From the NCBI GenBank assembly GCA_041752395.1, contig JBGSWN010000232.1, positions 1-64,000 of the forward strand: a stretch of 64,000 nucleotides of DNA, given 5' to 3'. Below the pieces are notes generated by a model that made no database searches, was not told the DNA's origin, and saw nothing but the letters and a program-made list of their open reading frames with translations. Source of the stretch: UBA6168 sp041752395 (GTDB taxonomy: Bacteria > Bacteroidota > Bacteroidia > Chitinophagales > Saprospiraceae). How positions within the stretch are numbered: the stretch's first letter is position 1; each line of letters begins with the position of its first letter. The position numbers and the translations under genes are program-made. Below, piece after piece: positions 6,559 through 16,603 of this stretch.

Positions 6559-9500
6559 TAATCTCTGATAATCACCAGCCGCTTCACGCCCAACTGCTTG
6601 CCATCACTCACCCGCAGCAGGTAAGTCCCGCTGGCAAGCTCCCGTAAATTAAGCGGTTGCTGTACCGCTCCCACGGCCTCCATTTGCGAAGCAAAAACGG
6701 ACCTGCCCTCTACGTCGAAGACCGACAGTTCCAATTTTGCGAAGCTTGGCAAATCCATTTTCAAAATGAAAAGCCCCTCGCTTGGGTTCGGTAAAACCTC
6801 GAATAGGAGGCCGCCCAATTGCTCGCCTGTGGCACTCATGTCCACAACGACCACATCCTGCAAAGTGCAACCATTTTCATCCATCACCACCACTTGGTAA
6901 GTGCCGAGCGGTAGGTTGTTGAAAATATTGCTGGACTGGAAAGTCGCACCGCCATCAATCGAATACATCAGGTTCCCAGCGCCGCCTCCGGCAAGGATGG
7001 TTAGGTTGTTTAGTACCAGTTGGAAATTCATTTCCAGTTCCGAAGGCTCCGAGATGGAGAAGGCCAGCACTGCCTCGTAGCCTGTGGCATCTTTTACTGT
7101 TATCGTGTGGTCTCCGGGGGGAAGGCCAGCATAAGTTGTCTGTGAAGAAAATGCCCCGCCATCAAGAGAATACTCGTAGGGGGCAATGCCACCTGTCACG
7201 TCCGGAATGGTGATTTCTCCATCCTCCTCGCCGAAGCAGCTGACATCAGTAATGTTATTGGTGATACCCACCACTGCATTCACCACCACCGTAGTTGTGG
7301 CGGTACAGCCTTGCTCATCCCGGATGGTAACGGTGTAGCTGCCGTTGCCGATGGCGATGAGGGTAGTTCCAGCATTGAAATTCACGCCATCGAGGCTGTA
7401 CTGGTACATCGGGCTGCCCCCCGTGCCGCTGGCAGTGATGGTCAGGCCGAAAGCCGTTGCAGAAACACTGAGCGTTGGCGGGTCGTTGATGATGATGGCG
7501 GGGGCTGTGGTTGTTCCGCCGTCATTGCCCATCACAGTGACCGTGTAGGTGCCTGCGGCAAGGTTGGAGAAAGTGTTGCTGCTTTGAAATGTGCCACCGT
7601 TCAGGCTGTAGGTATAGGGCATCATGCCGCCGCTGGCGCTCACGGTAATGATGGCATCTGATTCGCCGTGGCAGCTCACTGGTTGCAAGGTTGAGACAAA
7701 AACATTGGGTGGCAAGCCGCCAACGAGGATTTCCACGGTTGTTGAGCAGCCATGGTCGTCCACGACGGTGAAAGTATGCGTACCATTTGCCACATTGGTG
7801 AAAATATTGGAACTCTGCAAGCTGCCACCATCTACTTGGTAGAGATAGGGCTGCGACCCACCGCTGGCCGTCACTGTGACGGTGGAAGTGTTTGCGCTTG
7901 CGCTAGCCAACAAAACTGTTGGTGCTGTCAAAGTAATTGCACTGGAAGTGACTGTGAAGCCACCACTGTCCTTGATGGTTAGGGTGTAGCTGCCTTCGGC
8001 AAGGTTCGAGAACACGCTCCCGCTCTGGAATGTGCCGCCGTTCAGGCTGTAAGTGTAAGCTGGAACGCCGCCGCTGCCGACCGCCGTGATTTGGCCGTTG
8101 GTCTGGCCAGCGCAACTGATTTGCTGGGAAATATTGGCAGAAATCGCAAGTGCTGCTACGTTGACGGTCACGCTGAGTGTCACTTCGCAACCGTTTGCGT
8201 CCCGAACGGTGATGGTGTGGTTGCCGTTGGCAATGGGTGTGAATGTATTTCCGCTCTGGAACGTGCCGCCGTCGAGGCTGTATTGTAAGCTGCCCGTGCC
8301 GCCGCTTGCCGTGGCAGTCACGGTGTAACCAGTTGCGGAAGCCGAGCCAGTGATTTGGGTCGGAGCCGTCAAAGTCACAGGAGCGCTGGCTTGGATGAAA
8401 TTGTCTGCATCCTTGACCGTGATGGTGTAAGTGCCGGGGGCTAGGTTGGTGAAAATACCAGCGCTTTGGTAAGTACCACCGTTCAGGCTGTACTGATACG
8501 GCGTGTTGCCGCCAGCCGCCGAAGCGGTGATTTCACCATTGTTTGCCCCAAAACAAGTAATTGCCTGCGTGATTTGTGCATTGGCTACGACGGAGTTCAC
8601 AGCGACCAAAGCAGTCGTAGTAGCGGTACAGCCGTTGGCATCTGACACGGTGACGGTGTAAACGCCATTGGCGACACCACTAAAAACATTGCTCCCCTGG
8701 AATGCACCGCCAATGCTGTATTGAAGGCCGCCCGTGCCGCCGCTGCCTGTGACAGTGATTTGGTCGTTGTTCACGCTGGCCAAGGCCATGACGGTGCTTG
8801 GCGTGGTGATAATCAAGCTGCTGGTGCTGACGATGAAGTCTGTGTTGTCCTTAACTGCTATGGTATAACTGCCGGGAGCTAGGTTTGAAAACAGATTGCT
8901 CATCTGGTAAGCGCCACCATTCAGGCTGTACTGAAGCGGAGCGTTTCCACCGCTGGCCGTCACGGTGATTTGGGCATTGTTTGCGCCAGCGCAACTAATG
9001 GCTTGCGTGATTGCGGCGGTAGCCGCCAAGGTGTTTGGTATTATATCGATGTGAAAAGTTTGGGCATAAAGCCAGCTTCCCGAATTGTTCACCATCAAGA
9101 AATCGAACATGTCGCTCGTGGTCGTGCTGCCATTGTGTTGGTAAGAAACGGTGCCTGCATCAATATCAGCCTGCGTGAAAGTGCTGCCAATGGTGAACGC
9201 ATTACCCCCCTGAACCAATATGCCATTTACCGGAAGCGAAAGTATAGTGAAAACGACTTGGCTGCTCGGGCTGCCCTGGCCTTGGAGGTAGGTTTGGGAA
9301 ACGATTCCACTCAGCCCTTGCGGCACAGTGAGCACTTCATTTTTTATCAAAACCGCCAACGGCGAGGCAACGAGGCCACAGACTTCCAGTGACCAATTGT
9401 TCAATGAGCCTCCGTCGTCATCGTAGCTGTCAGTTATTTTAAGCGTCCACGTGCCCATTGAACCTTCTCCTTCGTACCCGGCGAATGGGTCAATTGGCTG

Positions 9501-12392
9501 GTAATTGCCAGTGATAGCAGGCGTGGCGCCGAGGCAAGTGTTTTCAAAATCCGTCGCCGTGTTGGTGAATGAGTCGGCAAAACTGGCGACAATATTGTCC
9601 CCGGCGCAGCCAAAATTGGAAGCAGGAACGCCGGGTCGGTCAAAAACTTGGAGCGCTGTGCCAGCAGGGGAAGTCAGCACCACATCAAGGTCACCAACGT
9701 AAGTGTGGGCAATGTTCATGCTGGTCGAAACAGAGCTGATGGACAAGTTGGCAGGCACATTCAGCGTTTTGCTCACACTGGTAGCCACGGTCGGAATGTT
9801 CAGCGGCAAACCAGTTGCCGTGAAGGTTTGGCAGCCGATACCGCCAAGGTGGAAGGCGGATATTGGTGAAAAATTGCTTTGGCTGCAAGGGTTTTGCGCC
9901 AGCACCCGCCAGTAGTAAATGCCAAGCGATGCGCAAGCGGTACTGACTTGCCATGAGTTGGTAGCCACGGTATCAGCAGCAAAAATCGAATTGAAATTCG
10001 GCGACTCAGAAACCTGCACGACGTACTGCGAGGCATTGGGGACAGCGCCCCAATTCAGCGTGGGCTGGAAGACGGTTACCTCCGCCCCATTGGCGGGGAC
10101 AGTGAGGGTAGTGCCGGTTGTGACTTGGTCAAGAACGGTCAACGTGAGGTTAGAAGTCTGCGTGACCGAACCACCCGTGGCAGTTACGGTAATGGGGTAA
10201 GTGCCAGGGGCTACGCCCGCCAAATTGCTGATGACCAGTGCTGTCGTGGTTGGCGGCGGCACGTTGTTCGGGGTAAATGTTGCCGTTGCGCCAGCGGGAA
10301 CACCAGTTGCCGTGAAGGTCACGTTCGAGTTGAAGCCTGCCAATTGCAGCATTTCGAAGTTAAAATTGGCCGTTCCGCTTTGGCAGGCAGCGATGGAATT
10401 ATTGACGGTGATGAGGGTGAAGCTCGGCACCACGGGCATTTGAATCTTGAAATTTTGGTTGGAAATATCGAAGAAAATATTGCCTACCGCTTTTACCATC
10501 ACCCTCGCCTGTGTGGTGGCGATGTTTGGAACAAGTACCATTTCGGTGCCGTCGTTGCTGGTGGAGGCCAGTAGCGTGTAGGGGTAGGTATTTCCGCCGT
10601 CGGCGGAAAGCAGGATTTCCACTTGGCTGGCCGCAACGGGTGGGGCAGTGGTATTGGCGACGTTCCAAGTCACGGTGGCCATGGTGCCGCCCGTCCAAAC
10701 AATGGCGGCGGTGTTCGGGTTGGTGACCACGAAGGGCCCGGAAGCGGCGCTGAAATTTACCGTCACATCTGCTTCATCGGTGCAGCCAGAGATTGGATGG
10801 TTGTCACGCACCGTGCAGCGGAAGGCCATGGAGCGGGAAACGCTTGGCAGTACTTCCCAAGTTGGCGTCGTGCCAGCGATGATGGCAGATAAGCTAGGGA
10901 AGTAGCGTTTTGGCGAGGTCGTGGGGTTGAAGCTGCGGAACACCGGGCCGACGGTGTTGGTGGGTAGCGGAGGCATTACACCTGTCTGGTTGTTCATTTG
11001 TTCCCAACAATAGGTCAACACATCAGAAGGGTTGCCGTCGGCTCCCTGTGCCGTCAGCACAAATGGCGTGGAAACGGGTACGGTGTATGAGCCTTGCATA
11101 ACGCTGACGGTCGGTGCGCTGTTGCCGGAAGCCGTGGTAGTGGCGCAGGAATTGCCCGCCCCCAAAATATGGTTCGAAATTTCACTGAGGTTGATGGCGT
11201 GGAAATAATCGTCGCTGTTGGCTTGCACGTTGTGCGAACCGCAAATGCCAGCATAGCCCATGATGGTGGTGGCGCTGCCGGGCTCCATCGCTGTCGAGTT
11301 GCTTTGATTGCCAGAGCAACTTCCTTGGTTGCTGTTGAAAGTGTGGTTGCCTCCAAACTGATGCCCCATTTCATGGGCAACGTAGTCCACATAAAACGCA
11401 TCTCCGATTGGACTTCCAAGGCCGGTAACGCCCCTTGCCTTGTTGTTTGTGCTGCAAACCGAATTCAAGTTTGCCACTCCGCCGCCGCCTGTACTGAATA
11501 CATGCCCGATATCGTAGTTGGCATTTCCGATGACGTTGTTGCAGGTTGCCTGGTTCTCTCCAAGCATGGTGCCACCGTTATTGTTCGTATATGGGTCGGT
11601 ATTGGCATTCAGGTAAATAAGCAGGTCGGTATTCGCGACCATGGTCATCGTCACGGCAAAGTCCTTTTCATAAATGCCGTTCACTCGGGTCATGGCAACG
11701 TTGAATGCCGCCAAGACCAATGGTTTCGTGCCGCCGTGAAAAGTAGCGTACTCGCCTGTGCAGGCTAGGGCTAAAGCATAGTTGCGGTGCTGGCAGTCGC
11801 CGACGGCCACCGATTGTGGGTCTGACATAACGGCCGTACCACTAGGCGGCGCATCCACCAAGCACTCAAAATCTGTATGTGGATTAGGAAAATCATTTTT
11901 AAAATAACTGATATAATGCTGGTCGTCACCTTCGGCAAAAGCGTCAATATACACGGTGCTATGTTTCGCCGAAAGTATCATTCCATGGAAGCCCTTTTGG
12001 GTATAACCACAGCGCAGGTAAGCGGTGCGGTCGGTATTGCTCCAGCCAGCGAAGGAGCGCATGTAGGGGTAACGGGCCGCCAAATCGGGGTGCATGACGG
12101 GCGCATCCACCATTTGGAACTCCTGCATGGAGCCGTCCGGCATGGGAATGGCCAGTTTCACGGGCGAGTTTTCCGCCTCCGGCGAAAAGCGCATGGGTGC
12201 TTCGCTCAGGTTTGCCTTCAACAAATCAAGGCTGAGTGAAAGCGTGCGGTACTTGATAGGAACTATTTGCCGTTCAGCGCTTTTTTTGACAAAACTGCTT
12301 TCCGGCGTGTCGAGCCAAGGGTTTTGTTTTGTTTGGGAAAAAAGGCAAATGGCCAATGAGGCCAAGACGAGGGTAGGGACAATCTTTTTCAT
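6558..12392 (-). CDS. Giant secreted reprolysin-like metalloprotease with SprB repeats and T9SS sorting domain
   Basis: A 1944-residue secreted protein. A signal peptide (VLASLAICLFSQT) leads to a reprolysin/M12B-type zinc protease whose site HEMGHQFGGNHTF (about residues 338-350) is the HExxHxxxxxH motif. Next come Ig- or FN3-like domains (about 550-845), a proprotein-convertase P-like domain (about 852-1004, with GDLDVVL, GTWTLKI.D), and a cadherin/CSPG-like domain (about 1012-1117). Ten SprB modules (about 1127-1850) follow, then a C-terminal T9SS type A sorting domain with NPSEG, a LRELASGTYLLRV-like strand and a final KRLVIIRD. It should cross the inner membrane by Sec, leave by T9SS, and remain cell-attached or be released after sorting-domain cleavage. 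The substrate is unknown. A weak -7 box (TACCTTTA, 12454-12461) lies upstream. Confidence 0.88.
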   Translation of the reverse strand: MKKIVPTLVLASLAICLFSQTKQNPWLDTPESSFVKKSAERQIVPIKYRTLSLSLDLLKANLSEAPMRFSPEAENSPVKLAIPMPDGSMQEFQMVDAPVMHPDLAARYPYMRSFAGWSNTDRTAYLRCGYTQKGFHGMILSAKHSTVYIDAFAEGDDQHYISYFKNDFPNPHTDFECLVDAPPSGTAVMSDPQSVAVGDCQHRNYALALACTGEYATFHGGTKPLVLAAFNVAMTRVNGIYEKDFAVTMTMVANTDLLIYLNANTDPYTNNNGGTMLGENQATCNNVIGNANYDIGHVFSTGGGGVANLNSVCSTNNKARGVTGLGSPIGDAFYVDYVAHEMGHQFGGNHTFNSNQGSCSGNQSNSTAMEPGSATTIMGYAGICGSHNVQANSDDYFHAINLSEISNHILGAGNSCATTTASGNSAPTVSVMQGSYTVPVSTPFVLTAQGADGNPSDVLTYCWEQMNNQTGVMPPLPTNTVGPVFRSFNPTTSPKRYFPSLSAIIAGTTPTWEVLPSVSRSMAFRCTVRDNHPISGCTDEADVTVNFSAASGPFVVTNPNTAAIVWTGGTMATVTWNVANTTAPPVAASQVEILLSADGGNTYPYTLLASTSNDGTEMVLVPNIATTQARVMVKAVGNIFFDISNQNFKIQMPVVPSFTLITVNNSIAACQSGTANFNFEMLQLAGFNSNVTFTATGVPAGATATFTPNNVPPPTTTALVISNLAGVAPGTYPITVTATGGSVTQTSNLTLTVLDQVTTGTTLTVPANGAEVTVFQPTLNWGAVPNASQYVVQVSESPNFNSIFAADTVATNSWQVSTACASLGIYYWRVLAQNPCSQSNFSPISAFHLGGIGCQTFTATGLPLNIPTVATSVSKTLNVPANLSISSVSTSMNIAHTYVGDLDVVLTSPAGTALQVFDRPGVPASNFGCAGDNIVASFADSFTNTATDFENTCLGATPAITGNYQPIDPFAGYEGEGSMGTWTLKITDSYDDDGGSLNNWSLEVCGLVASPLAVLIKNEVLTVPQGLSGIVSQTYLQGQGSPSSQVVFTILSLPVNGILVQGGNAFTIGSTFTQADIDAGTVSYQHNGSTTTSDMFDFLMVNNSGSWLYAQTFHIDIIPNTLAATAAITQAISCAGANNAQITVTASGGNAPLQYSLNGGAYQMSNLFSNLAPGSYTIAVKDNTDFIVSTSSLIITTPSTVMALASVNNDQITVTGSGGTGGLQYSIGGAFQGSNVFSGVANGVYTVTVSDANGCTATTTALVAVNSVVANAQITQAITCFGANNGEITASAAGGNTPYQYSLNGGTYQSAGIFTNLAPGTYTITVKDADNFIQASAPVTLTAPTQITGSASATGYTVTATASGGTGSLQYSLDGGTFQSGNTFTPIANGNHTITVRDANGCEVTLSVTVNVAALAISANISQQISCAGQTNGQITAVGSGGVPAYTYSLNGGTFQSGSVFSNLAEGSYTLTIKDSGGFTVTSSAITLTAPTVLLASASANTSTVTVTASGGSQPYLYQVDGGSLQSSNIFTNVANGTHTFTVVDDHGCSTTVEILVGGLPPNVFVSTLQPVSCHGESDAIITVSASGGMMPYTYSLNGGTFQSSNTFSNLAAGTYTVTVMGNDGGTTTAPAIIINDPPTLSVSATAFGLTITASGTGGSPMYQYSLDGVNFNAGTTLIAIGNGSYTVTIRDEQGCTATTTVVVNAVVGITNNITDVSCFGEEDGEITIPDVTGGIAPYEYSLDGGAFSSQTTYAGLPPGDHTITVKDATGYEAVLAFSISEPSELEMNFQLVLNNLTILAGGGAGNLMYSIDGGATFQSSNIFNNLPLGTYQVVVMDENGCTLQDVVVVDMSATGEQLGGLLFEVLPNPSEGLFILKMDLPSFAKLELSVFDVEGRSVFASQMEAVGAVQQPLNLRELASGTYLLRVSDGKQLGVKRLVIIRD
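6830..9010 (-). repeat. Ten SprB modules arranged as five alternating dyads
   Basis: Each module carries a GG...YSL/DGG..Q..N.F.N...G.YT.TV.D core. Odd modules begin with a Cys-containing I/VSC.G..N/D.. motif; even modules lack it and end in D..GCT. The alternation gives five dyads, each about 140 residues (about 430 bp). At the DNA level the copies are diverged, so the array is old and not a recent expansion. Confidence 0.75.
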
Positions 12393-12575
12393 ACTACGAA
12401 ATAATCAATTGTGTGCTAGGAATTAGGTGTGATTCGGGCTCTTGCCCAAGAGTTAAAGGTAAGGCACGGGCAAAACAAGGCCGAATAAATCAGCAATTTT
12501 GTTGAGTAAATGGCAAAAACATAGCCAAGGCATGGAGAGGCAGGCCCGTTTCAAAAAAAAATATTGAAAAAAATA

Positions 12576-13457
12576 TTAGAACGAAAACCCAATACTCGCT
12601 TGGAAGGAAATATTGCGGTCGTCGTCGTTGCGGGAAATGAAATTGTTGTTGCTGTCCAAGCTGGAAAGCGAGACGTCGGCCTTTGACTTGGTGATATCGA
12701 GCAGGCCATAATTCACCCGGCCAGAAACGTAGAGGCTTTTGCTCAGGTAAACAGAAATGCCGCCAATAACACCGATGTCAAAGGCTTTGTAGAGCTTTCC
12801 TCTACTTTCCACAAAATCAAAATAGGCGCCAGCAGTCTGTGGATAAGGCACGTTATCACCTTGAATGCTAATAGTTTTGGAAGGATTGGCGTAGGTCGCT
12901 CCACCTGGCTTGTCGGATAGGTAGTTAAAATCGAGTTCGTGGTTAATCGTGTTAGGGTTGGTGGGGATATTGGCTGCGTCACGGATTTCACTGAACTTGA
13001 TGTTCCCAAAAGCGCTCGAATTGACGAGTACCCTGACGCTCGCCCCGCCGTAAATTTCGATTCGGCTGTGTGGCTTGAAATAAACGGTAATGGGCAGTTC
13101 CAGATAGGAATTGCTCACATTCAGGTCTTCGTTTCTGATGCCTGTGGTGCGGATGATGTCGTTGTTCGGTGTATAAAAATTATAGTAGGAAGCGCCGTTG
13201 TAGCTCCGTTTTGTACCCTTTTGGCTGTACATCAGTTCGCCCCGGACGCCCATGATGTCGGTCGCTTTCCAAGCAAATGTCGCCCCAAAATGGAAGCCGA
13301 TATTGCGGTTGAGTGACTCACCACCATCGGTTACTTTCTCCAAATCTCCTTTGATATTGCTGAAATTGAGGCCAGTCTTGAAGCCAAAGCTGAATTCTTG
13401 TGCCGAAACGGCGACTGAGAAAGCAAGCAGAAAACAAAGTGTAAACAATCGGGACAT
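12576..13457 (-). CDS. Outer-membrane beta-barrel protein (PorT/OmpW-like)
   Basis: Start placed at the Met before RLFTLCFLLAFSVAVSAQ, a clear signal peptide ending in AQ, giving 293 residues; the open frame upstream to 13574 has no secretion signal. The mature protein opens FSFGFKTGLNFSNIKGD, the usual first strand of Bacteroidota outer-membrane barrel domains. Alternating aromatic strands follow (YLELPITVYF, IEIYGGASVRV, LYVSGRVNYGLLDI), and it ends with a terminal strand, ISFQASIGFSF, whose final Phe fits BAM recognition. Its function is not identifiable. A TATCTTGC box (reverse complement of 13489-13496) is a possible promoter. Confidence 0.75.
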   Translation of the reverse strand: MSRLFTLCFLLAFSVAVSAQEFSFGFKTGLNFSNIKGDLEKVTDGGESLNRNIGFHFGATFAWKATDIMGVRGELMYSQKGTKRSYNGASYYNFYTPNNDIIRTTGIRNEDLNVSNSYLELPITVYFKPHSRIEIYGGASVRVLVNSSAFGNIKFSEIRDAANIPTNPNTINHELDFNYLSDKPGGATYANPSKTISIQGDNVPYPQTAGAYFDFVESRGKLYKAFDIGVIGGISVYLSKSLYVSGRVNYGLLDITKSKADVSLSSLDSNNNFISRNDDDRNISFQASIGFSF

Positions 13458-13599
13458 CGGTACAGAATTTTTTTGTTGAAATTGCGCCGCAAGATAGCGG
13501 GATTTGGGCTTTTTGAAAGTCAATTGGCGGACATTCGATTTCCGCCACGCAAAAGGAGTGCTTCGCAATGACATTCGGTTGCACCTGCACCCCCGATTT

Positions 13600-13632
13600 T
13601 TTGCCCTAAAAATTTACAAGCCCTTATCTTTG
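13600..13632 (+). promoter_or_regulatory. Bacteroidota-type promoter for asd
   Basis: TTTG (13600-13603), 21 bases, then TATCTTTG (13625-13632) match the -33/-7 consensus TTTG and TAnnTTTG. It gives a 5' leader of about 80 bases before the asd ATG at 13720. Confidence 0.6.
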
Positions 13633-13719
13633 CGCACCTTTTTCATCCCAAGTGTCAAGCTGGAAAAACCGGGCGCAACCGCCAGTTTTTGCCGAAGGCA
13701 CCACAAAATTGATACAAAA

Positions 13720-14721
13720 ATGAAAGTTGCAGTCGTAGGCGCCACCGGATTGGTCGGCACGGTCATGTTGGAAGTTTTGCAGGAGCGCAAGTTCCCTGTC
13801 ACGGAATTTTTGCCAGTGGCATCCGAACGCTCCGTGGGCAAGCCCATCGTTTTTAACGGAAAAGAATACGCCATCGTGAGCATGGAGGCCGCCATTGCCG
13901 CCCGCCCGGACGTGGCCATCTTCTCCGCTGGCGGCAGCATCTCCAAGGAAACGGCGCCGTTGTTTGCCGCTGTCGGCACCACTGTTATTGACAACAGCTC
14001 GGCCTGGCGAATGGACCCCACGAAGAAGCTCGTCGTGCCGGAAGTGAACGCCCACGTACTCACCCCAGAAGACAAAATCATCGCCAACCCAAACTGCTCC
14101 ACCATTCAGATGGTGGTGGCGCTTGAACCATTGCACAAGGCTTTTGGAATAAAAAGGGTGGTCGTTTCCACTTACCAAAGCATCACCGGCACAGGAGTGA
14201 AGGCCGTGAAACAGTATCAATTGGAGCAAAAAGGCTTCACCCCCGAGCCAGAGGAAATGGCCTACAACCACCAAATCTTCGAAAACGTGCTGCCACATAT
14301 TGACGTTTTTACTGAAAACGGCTACACCAAGGAAGAAATGAAAATGGTGAACGAAACCAAGAAAATCATGGGCGACGATAGCATCGCTGTGACGGCGACG
14401 ACCGTGCGAGTGCCCGTGCTGGGCGGCCACTCCGAGAGCGTGAACTTGGAATTTGCGAAGCCCTTCGATCTGGCCGAGGTGCGCCACCTGCTCGAAACCG
14501 CTCCCGGCATCGTCGTCGTGGATGACGTGGACAATTTCCAGTACCCGATGCCCCTCTTCGCCCGCCACAAGGACGAGGTCTTCGTGGGCCGCATCCGCAG
14601 GGACGAGAGCATTGAAAATGGCCTGAACTTGTGGATAGTGGCAGACAACCTGCGCAAGGGAGCGGCGACGAATGCCGTGCAGATTGCGGAGTATTTGGCG
14701 GGAAAAGGGTGGATTGGATAA
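13720..14721 (+). CDS. asd: Aspartate-semialdehyde dehydrogenase
   Basis: A 333-residue enzyme that reduces aspartyl phosphate to aspartate semialdehyde on the route to lysine/diaminopimelate, threonine and methionine. MKVAVVGATGLVG is the NADP-binding glycine motif; SAGG, then IANPNCSTIQ with the catalytic Cys, and GGHSESVN with the catalytic His follow. The frame is open upstream to 13504, but the family start and a good promoter favour the ATG at 13720. The next gene follows after 18 bases in the same frame, so the two are probably cotranscribed. Confidence 0.93.
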   Translation: MKVAVVGATGLVGTVMLEVLQERKFPVTEFLPVASERSVGKPIVFNGKEYAIVSMEAAIAARPDVAIFSAGGSISKETAPLFAAVGTTVIDNSSAWRMDPTKKLVVPEVNAHVLTPEDKIIANPNCSTIQMVVALEPLHKAFGIKRVVVSTYQSITGTGVKAVKQYQLEQKGFTPEPEEMAYNHQIFENVLPHIDVFTENGYTKEEMKMVNETKKIMGDDSIAVTATTVRVPVLGGHSESVNLEFAKPFDLAEVRHLLETAPGIVVVDDVDNFQYPMPLFARHKDEVFVGRIRRDESIENGLNLWIVADNLRKGAATNAVQIAEYLAGKGWIG

Positions 14722-14739
14722 AATCGAAATTCAAGGAAA

Positions 14740-16182
14740 TTGATAAAAATCCAAAACTACATCAACGGCCAACTCGCCCCCGCTCTCAGCGGCGGCTGGC
14801 TTGATAACTACGAACCCGGCACTGGCCAAGTCTATTCCCACATCCCCGACTCAGATGCTGCCGATGTGCAGGCCGCTGTAGATGCTGCCGAGGCGGCCTT
14901 TCCCGCTTGGTCGAGCTGTGGAATAAACGAGCGCTACCGCATCCTGCACCGCATCGCCGACCTCATTGAGGAGCGGCTCGAAATATTTGCGCAAGCGGAA
15001 AGCCGGGACAGTGGAAAGGCCATCACCACCGCCCGCACGGTGGACATCCCACGGGCGCAGGCCAATATCCGTTTCTTCGCAACGGCCATCCTGCACTTCG
15101 GCGCAGAGTCGCACCAGATGGAGGGACAAGCAGTGAACTACACCTTGCGCCAGCCCATCGGCGTGGTCGGCTGCATTTCGCCGTGGAATTTGCCGCTTTA
15201 TCTTTTCACTTGGAAAATAGCGCCCGCCCTTGCTACTGGCAACTGCGTGGTGGCCAAGCCCTCAGAGCTGACGCCGATGACTGCTTTTTTGCTGTCGCAA
15301 ACCTGCATCGAAGCCGGGCTGCCTGCTGGCGTCCTGAACATCGTGCACGGCCTCGGCCCAAAAGCTGGGCAGGCCATTGTGGAACACCCAAAAACAAAAG
15401 CCATCAGCTTCACGGGCGGTACTTCCACAGGGCGCATCCTCGCCCGAACCGCTGCGCCGATGTTCAAAAAACTATCGTTGGAACTGGGTGGTAAAAACCC
15501 AAACGTCATCTTTGCTGACTGTGATTTCGAGGAGGCGGTGAGCACCACGGTGCGCTCGTCGTTTGCCAACAACGGCCAGATTTGCCTCTGCGGCTCAAGG
15601 ATTTATGTCGAAAGAAAAATCTATAATCAATTCCGGGACGAGTTGGTGAAGCGAGCAAAAGCGCTGAAAACTGGCAACCCCGCTGACCCTGAAAATGACC
15701 TCGGCGCCCTCGTCAGCGAGCAGCACCGGGCCAAAGTGATGGGCTACCTCGATATTGCGAAGCAAGAAGGCGGCACCATCCTTTGCGGCGGTGAAATTGT
15801 TAAACCTTCCGCCCAGCTTACAGGTGGCTACTACCTCACGCCTGCCGTTATTGAGGGCCTGCCGAACGACTGCCGAACCAACCAGGAGGAAATCTTCGGG
15901 CCAGTGGTTACGCTCCAACCTTTCGATACCGAGGAGGAAGCCCTCGCACTTGCCAACGGCACGCAGTACGGCCTCGCCTGCACCCTCTGGACGCAGGACA
16001 TCAGCCGGGCGACCCGCATGGCCGAGCGCTTGCAAGCTGGCATCGTTTGGGTGAACTGTTGGATGCTACGGGATTTGCGTACGCCATTCGGCGGTGTGAA
16101 GAACTCTGGCGTAGGTCGGGAAGGCGGCACAGAGGCGCTGCGGTTTTTTACGGAGGCGAAGAATGTGTGCGTGAAGTATTGA
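14740..16182 (+). CDS. Aldehyde dehydrogenase, ALDH8A1/aminomuconate-semialdehyde type
   Basis: A 480-residue NAD-dependent aldehyde dehydrogenase. GCISPWNLPLYLFTWKIAPAL contains the catalytic Asn, FTGGTSTGR is the cofactor loop, ELGGKNP carries the general-base Glu, and SSFANNGQICLCGSR carries the catalytic Cys. The GQICLC context is the one seen in 2-aminomuconate/2-hydroxymuconate semialdehyde dehydrogenases and ALDH8A1, which suggests tryptophan/kynurenine or aromatic meta-cleavage catabolism. The only usable start is TTG at 14740 (no ATG after the asd stop), preceded by aagga. No other kynurenine genes are in the window, so the substrate is inferred. Confidence 0.85.
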   Translation: MIKIQNYINGQLAPALSGGWLDNYEPGTGQVYSHIPDSDAADVQAAVDAAEAAFPAWSSCGINERYRILHRIADLIEERLEIFAQAESRDSGKAITTARTVDIPRAQANIRFFATAILHFGAESHQMEGQAVNYTLRQPIGVVGCISPWNLPLYLFTWKIAPALATGNCVVAKPSELTPMTAFLLSQTCIEAGLPAGVLNIVHGLGPKAGQAIVEHPKTKAISFTGGTSTGRILARTAAPMFKKLSLELGGKNPNVIFADCDFEEAVSTTVRSSFANNGQICLCGSRIYVERKIYNQFRDELVKRAKALKTGNPADPENDLGALVSEQHRAKVMGYLDIAKQEGGTILCGGEIVKPSAQLTGGYYLTPAVIEGLPNDCRTNQEEIFGPVVTLQPFDTEEEALALANGTQYGLACTLWTQDISRATRMAERLQAGIVWVNCWMLRDLRTPFGGVKNSGVGREGGTEALRFFTEAKNVCVKY

Positions 16183-16225
16183 GTGTACGCTTTTAATTAT
16201 TCCGGTATCCTATTCTTTTTCTCCC

Positions 16226-16233
16226 CAACTTTG
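16226..16233 (+). promoter_or_regulatory. -7 box CAACTTTG just upstream of a GTG start
   Basis: The box ends only four bases before the GTG of the following small ORF. If it is used, the transcript would be leaderless. Confidence 0.35.
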
Positions 16234-16237
16234 CGCC

Positions 16238-16603
16238 GTGAAACCCATCCACAAAATAGCCGCTTACCTGAGCATTGCATTGTTGGCTATCGCCAACATG
16301 GGCGCTTATATGGGCGGCAGCGTGCAGGTGGTAACTCCCACAAATCACCACGAACAGAGTCAGTTAACTTCGGCCTCGGATGGCCTGCCACTTTACTGCC
16401 TCACCGAGCAACGGTACAGTGCAGGAGCTGGCCAAGGCAATGGCGCTCCGAGTTTCAAGTATCCCATCGGTTGGGCGGCGGTAAAAAACTTTTCTTTGAA
16501 TGCCCGACAGGTTTCGGGCGCCAATTATTTTATCCTTTCCAAATATTTGGTGAGAGGGTTTCCTTCCACCGATGCCATTTATCCTTTCCACCAGTTTTGG
16601 TAA
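16238..16603 (+). CDS. Hypothetical protein with N-terminal membrane/signal segment
   Basis: A 121-residue ORF with a GTG start. MKPIHKIAAYLSIALLAIANMGAYMG looks like a signal peptide or single anchor. The rest is polar and glycine-rich, with no motif I recognise (GQGNGAPSFKYPIGWAAV, FPSTDAIYPFHQFW). A CAACTTTG box directly in front supports expression. There is no clear operon partner, and the coding status is moderately uncertain. Confidence 0.45.
   Translation: MKPIHKIAAYLSIALLAIANMGAYMGGSVQVVTPTNHHEQSQLTSASDGLPLYCLTEQRYSAGAGQGNGAPSFKYPIGWAAVKNFSLNARQVSGANYFILSKYLVRGFPSTDAIYPFHQFW

Noticed and set aside
6830..9010. Periodic DNA repeats inside the large minus-strand gene as a possible non-coding array
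   Set aside because: The periodicity is fully explained by ten in-frame SprB protein modules.
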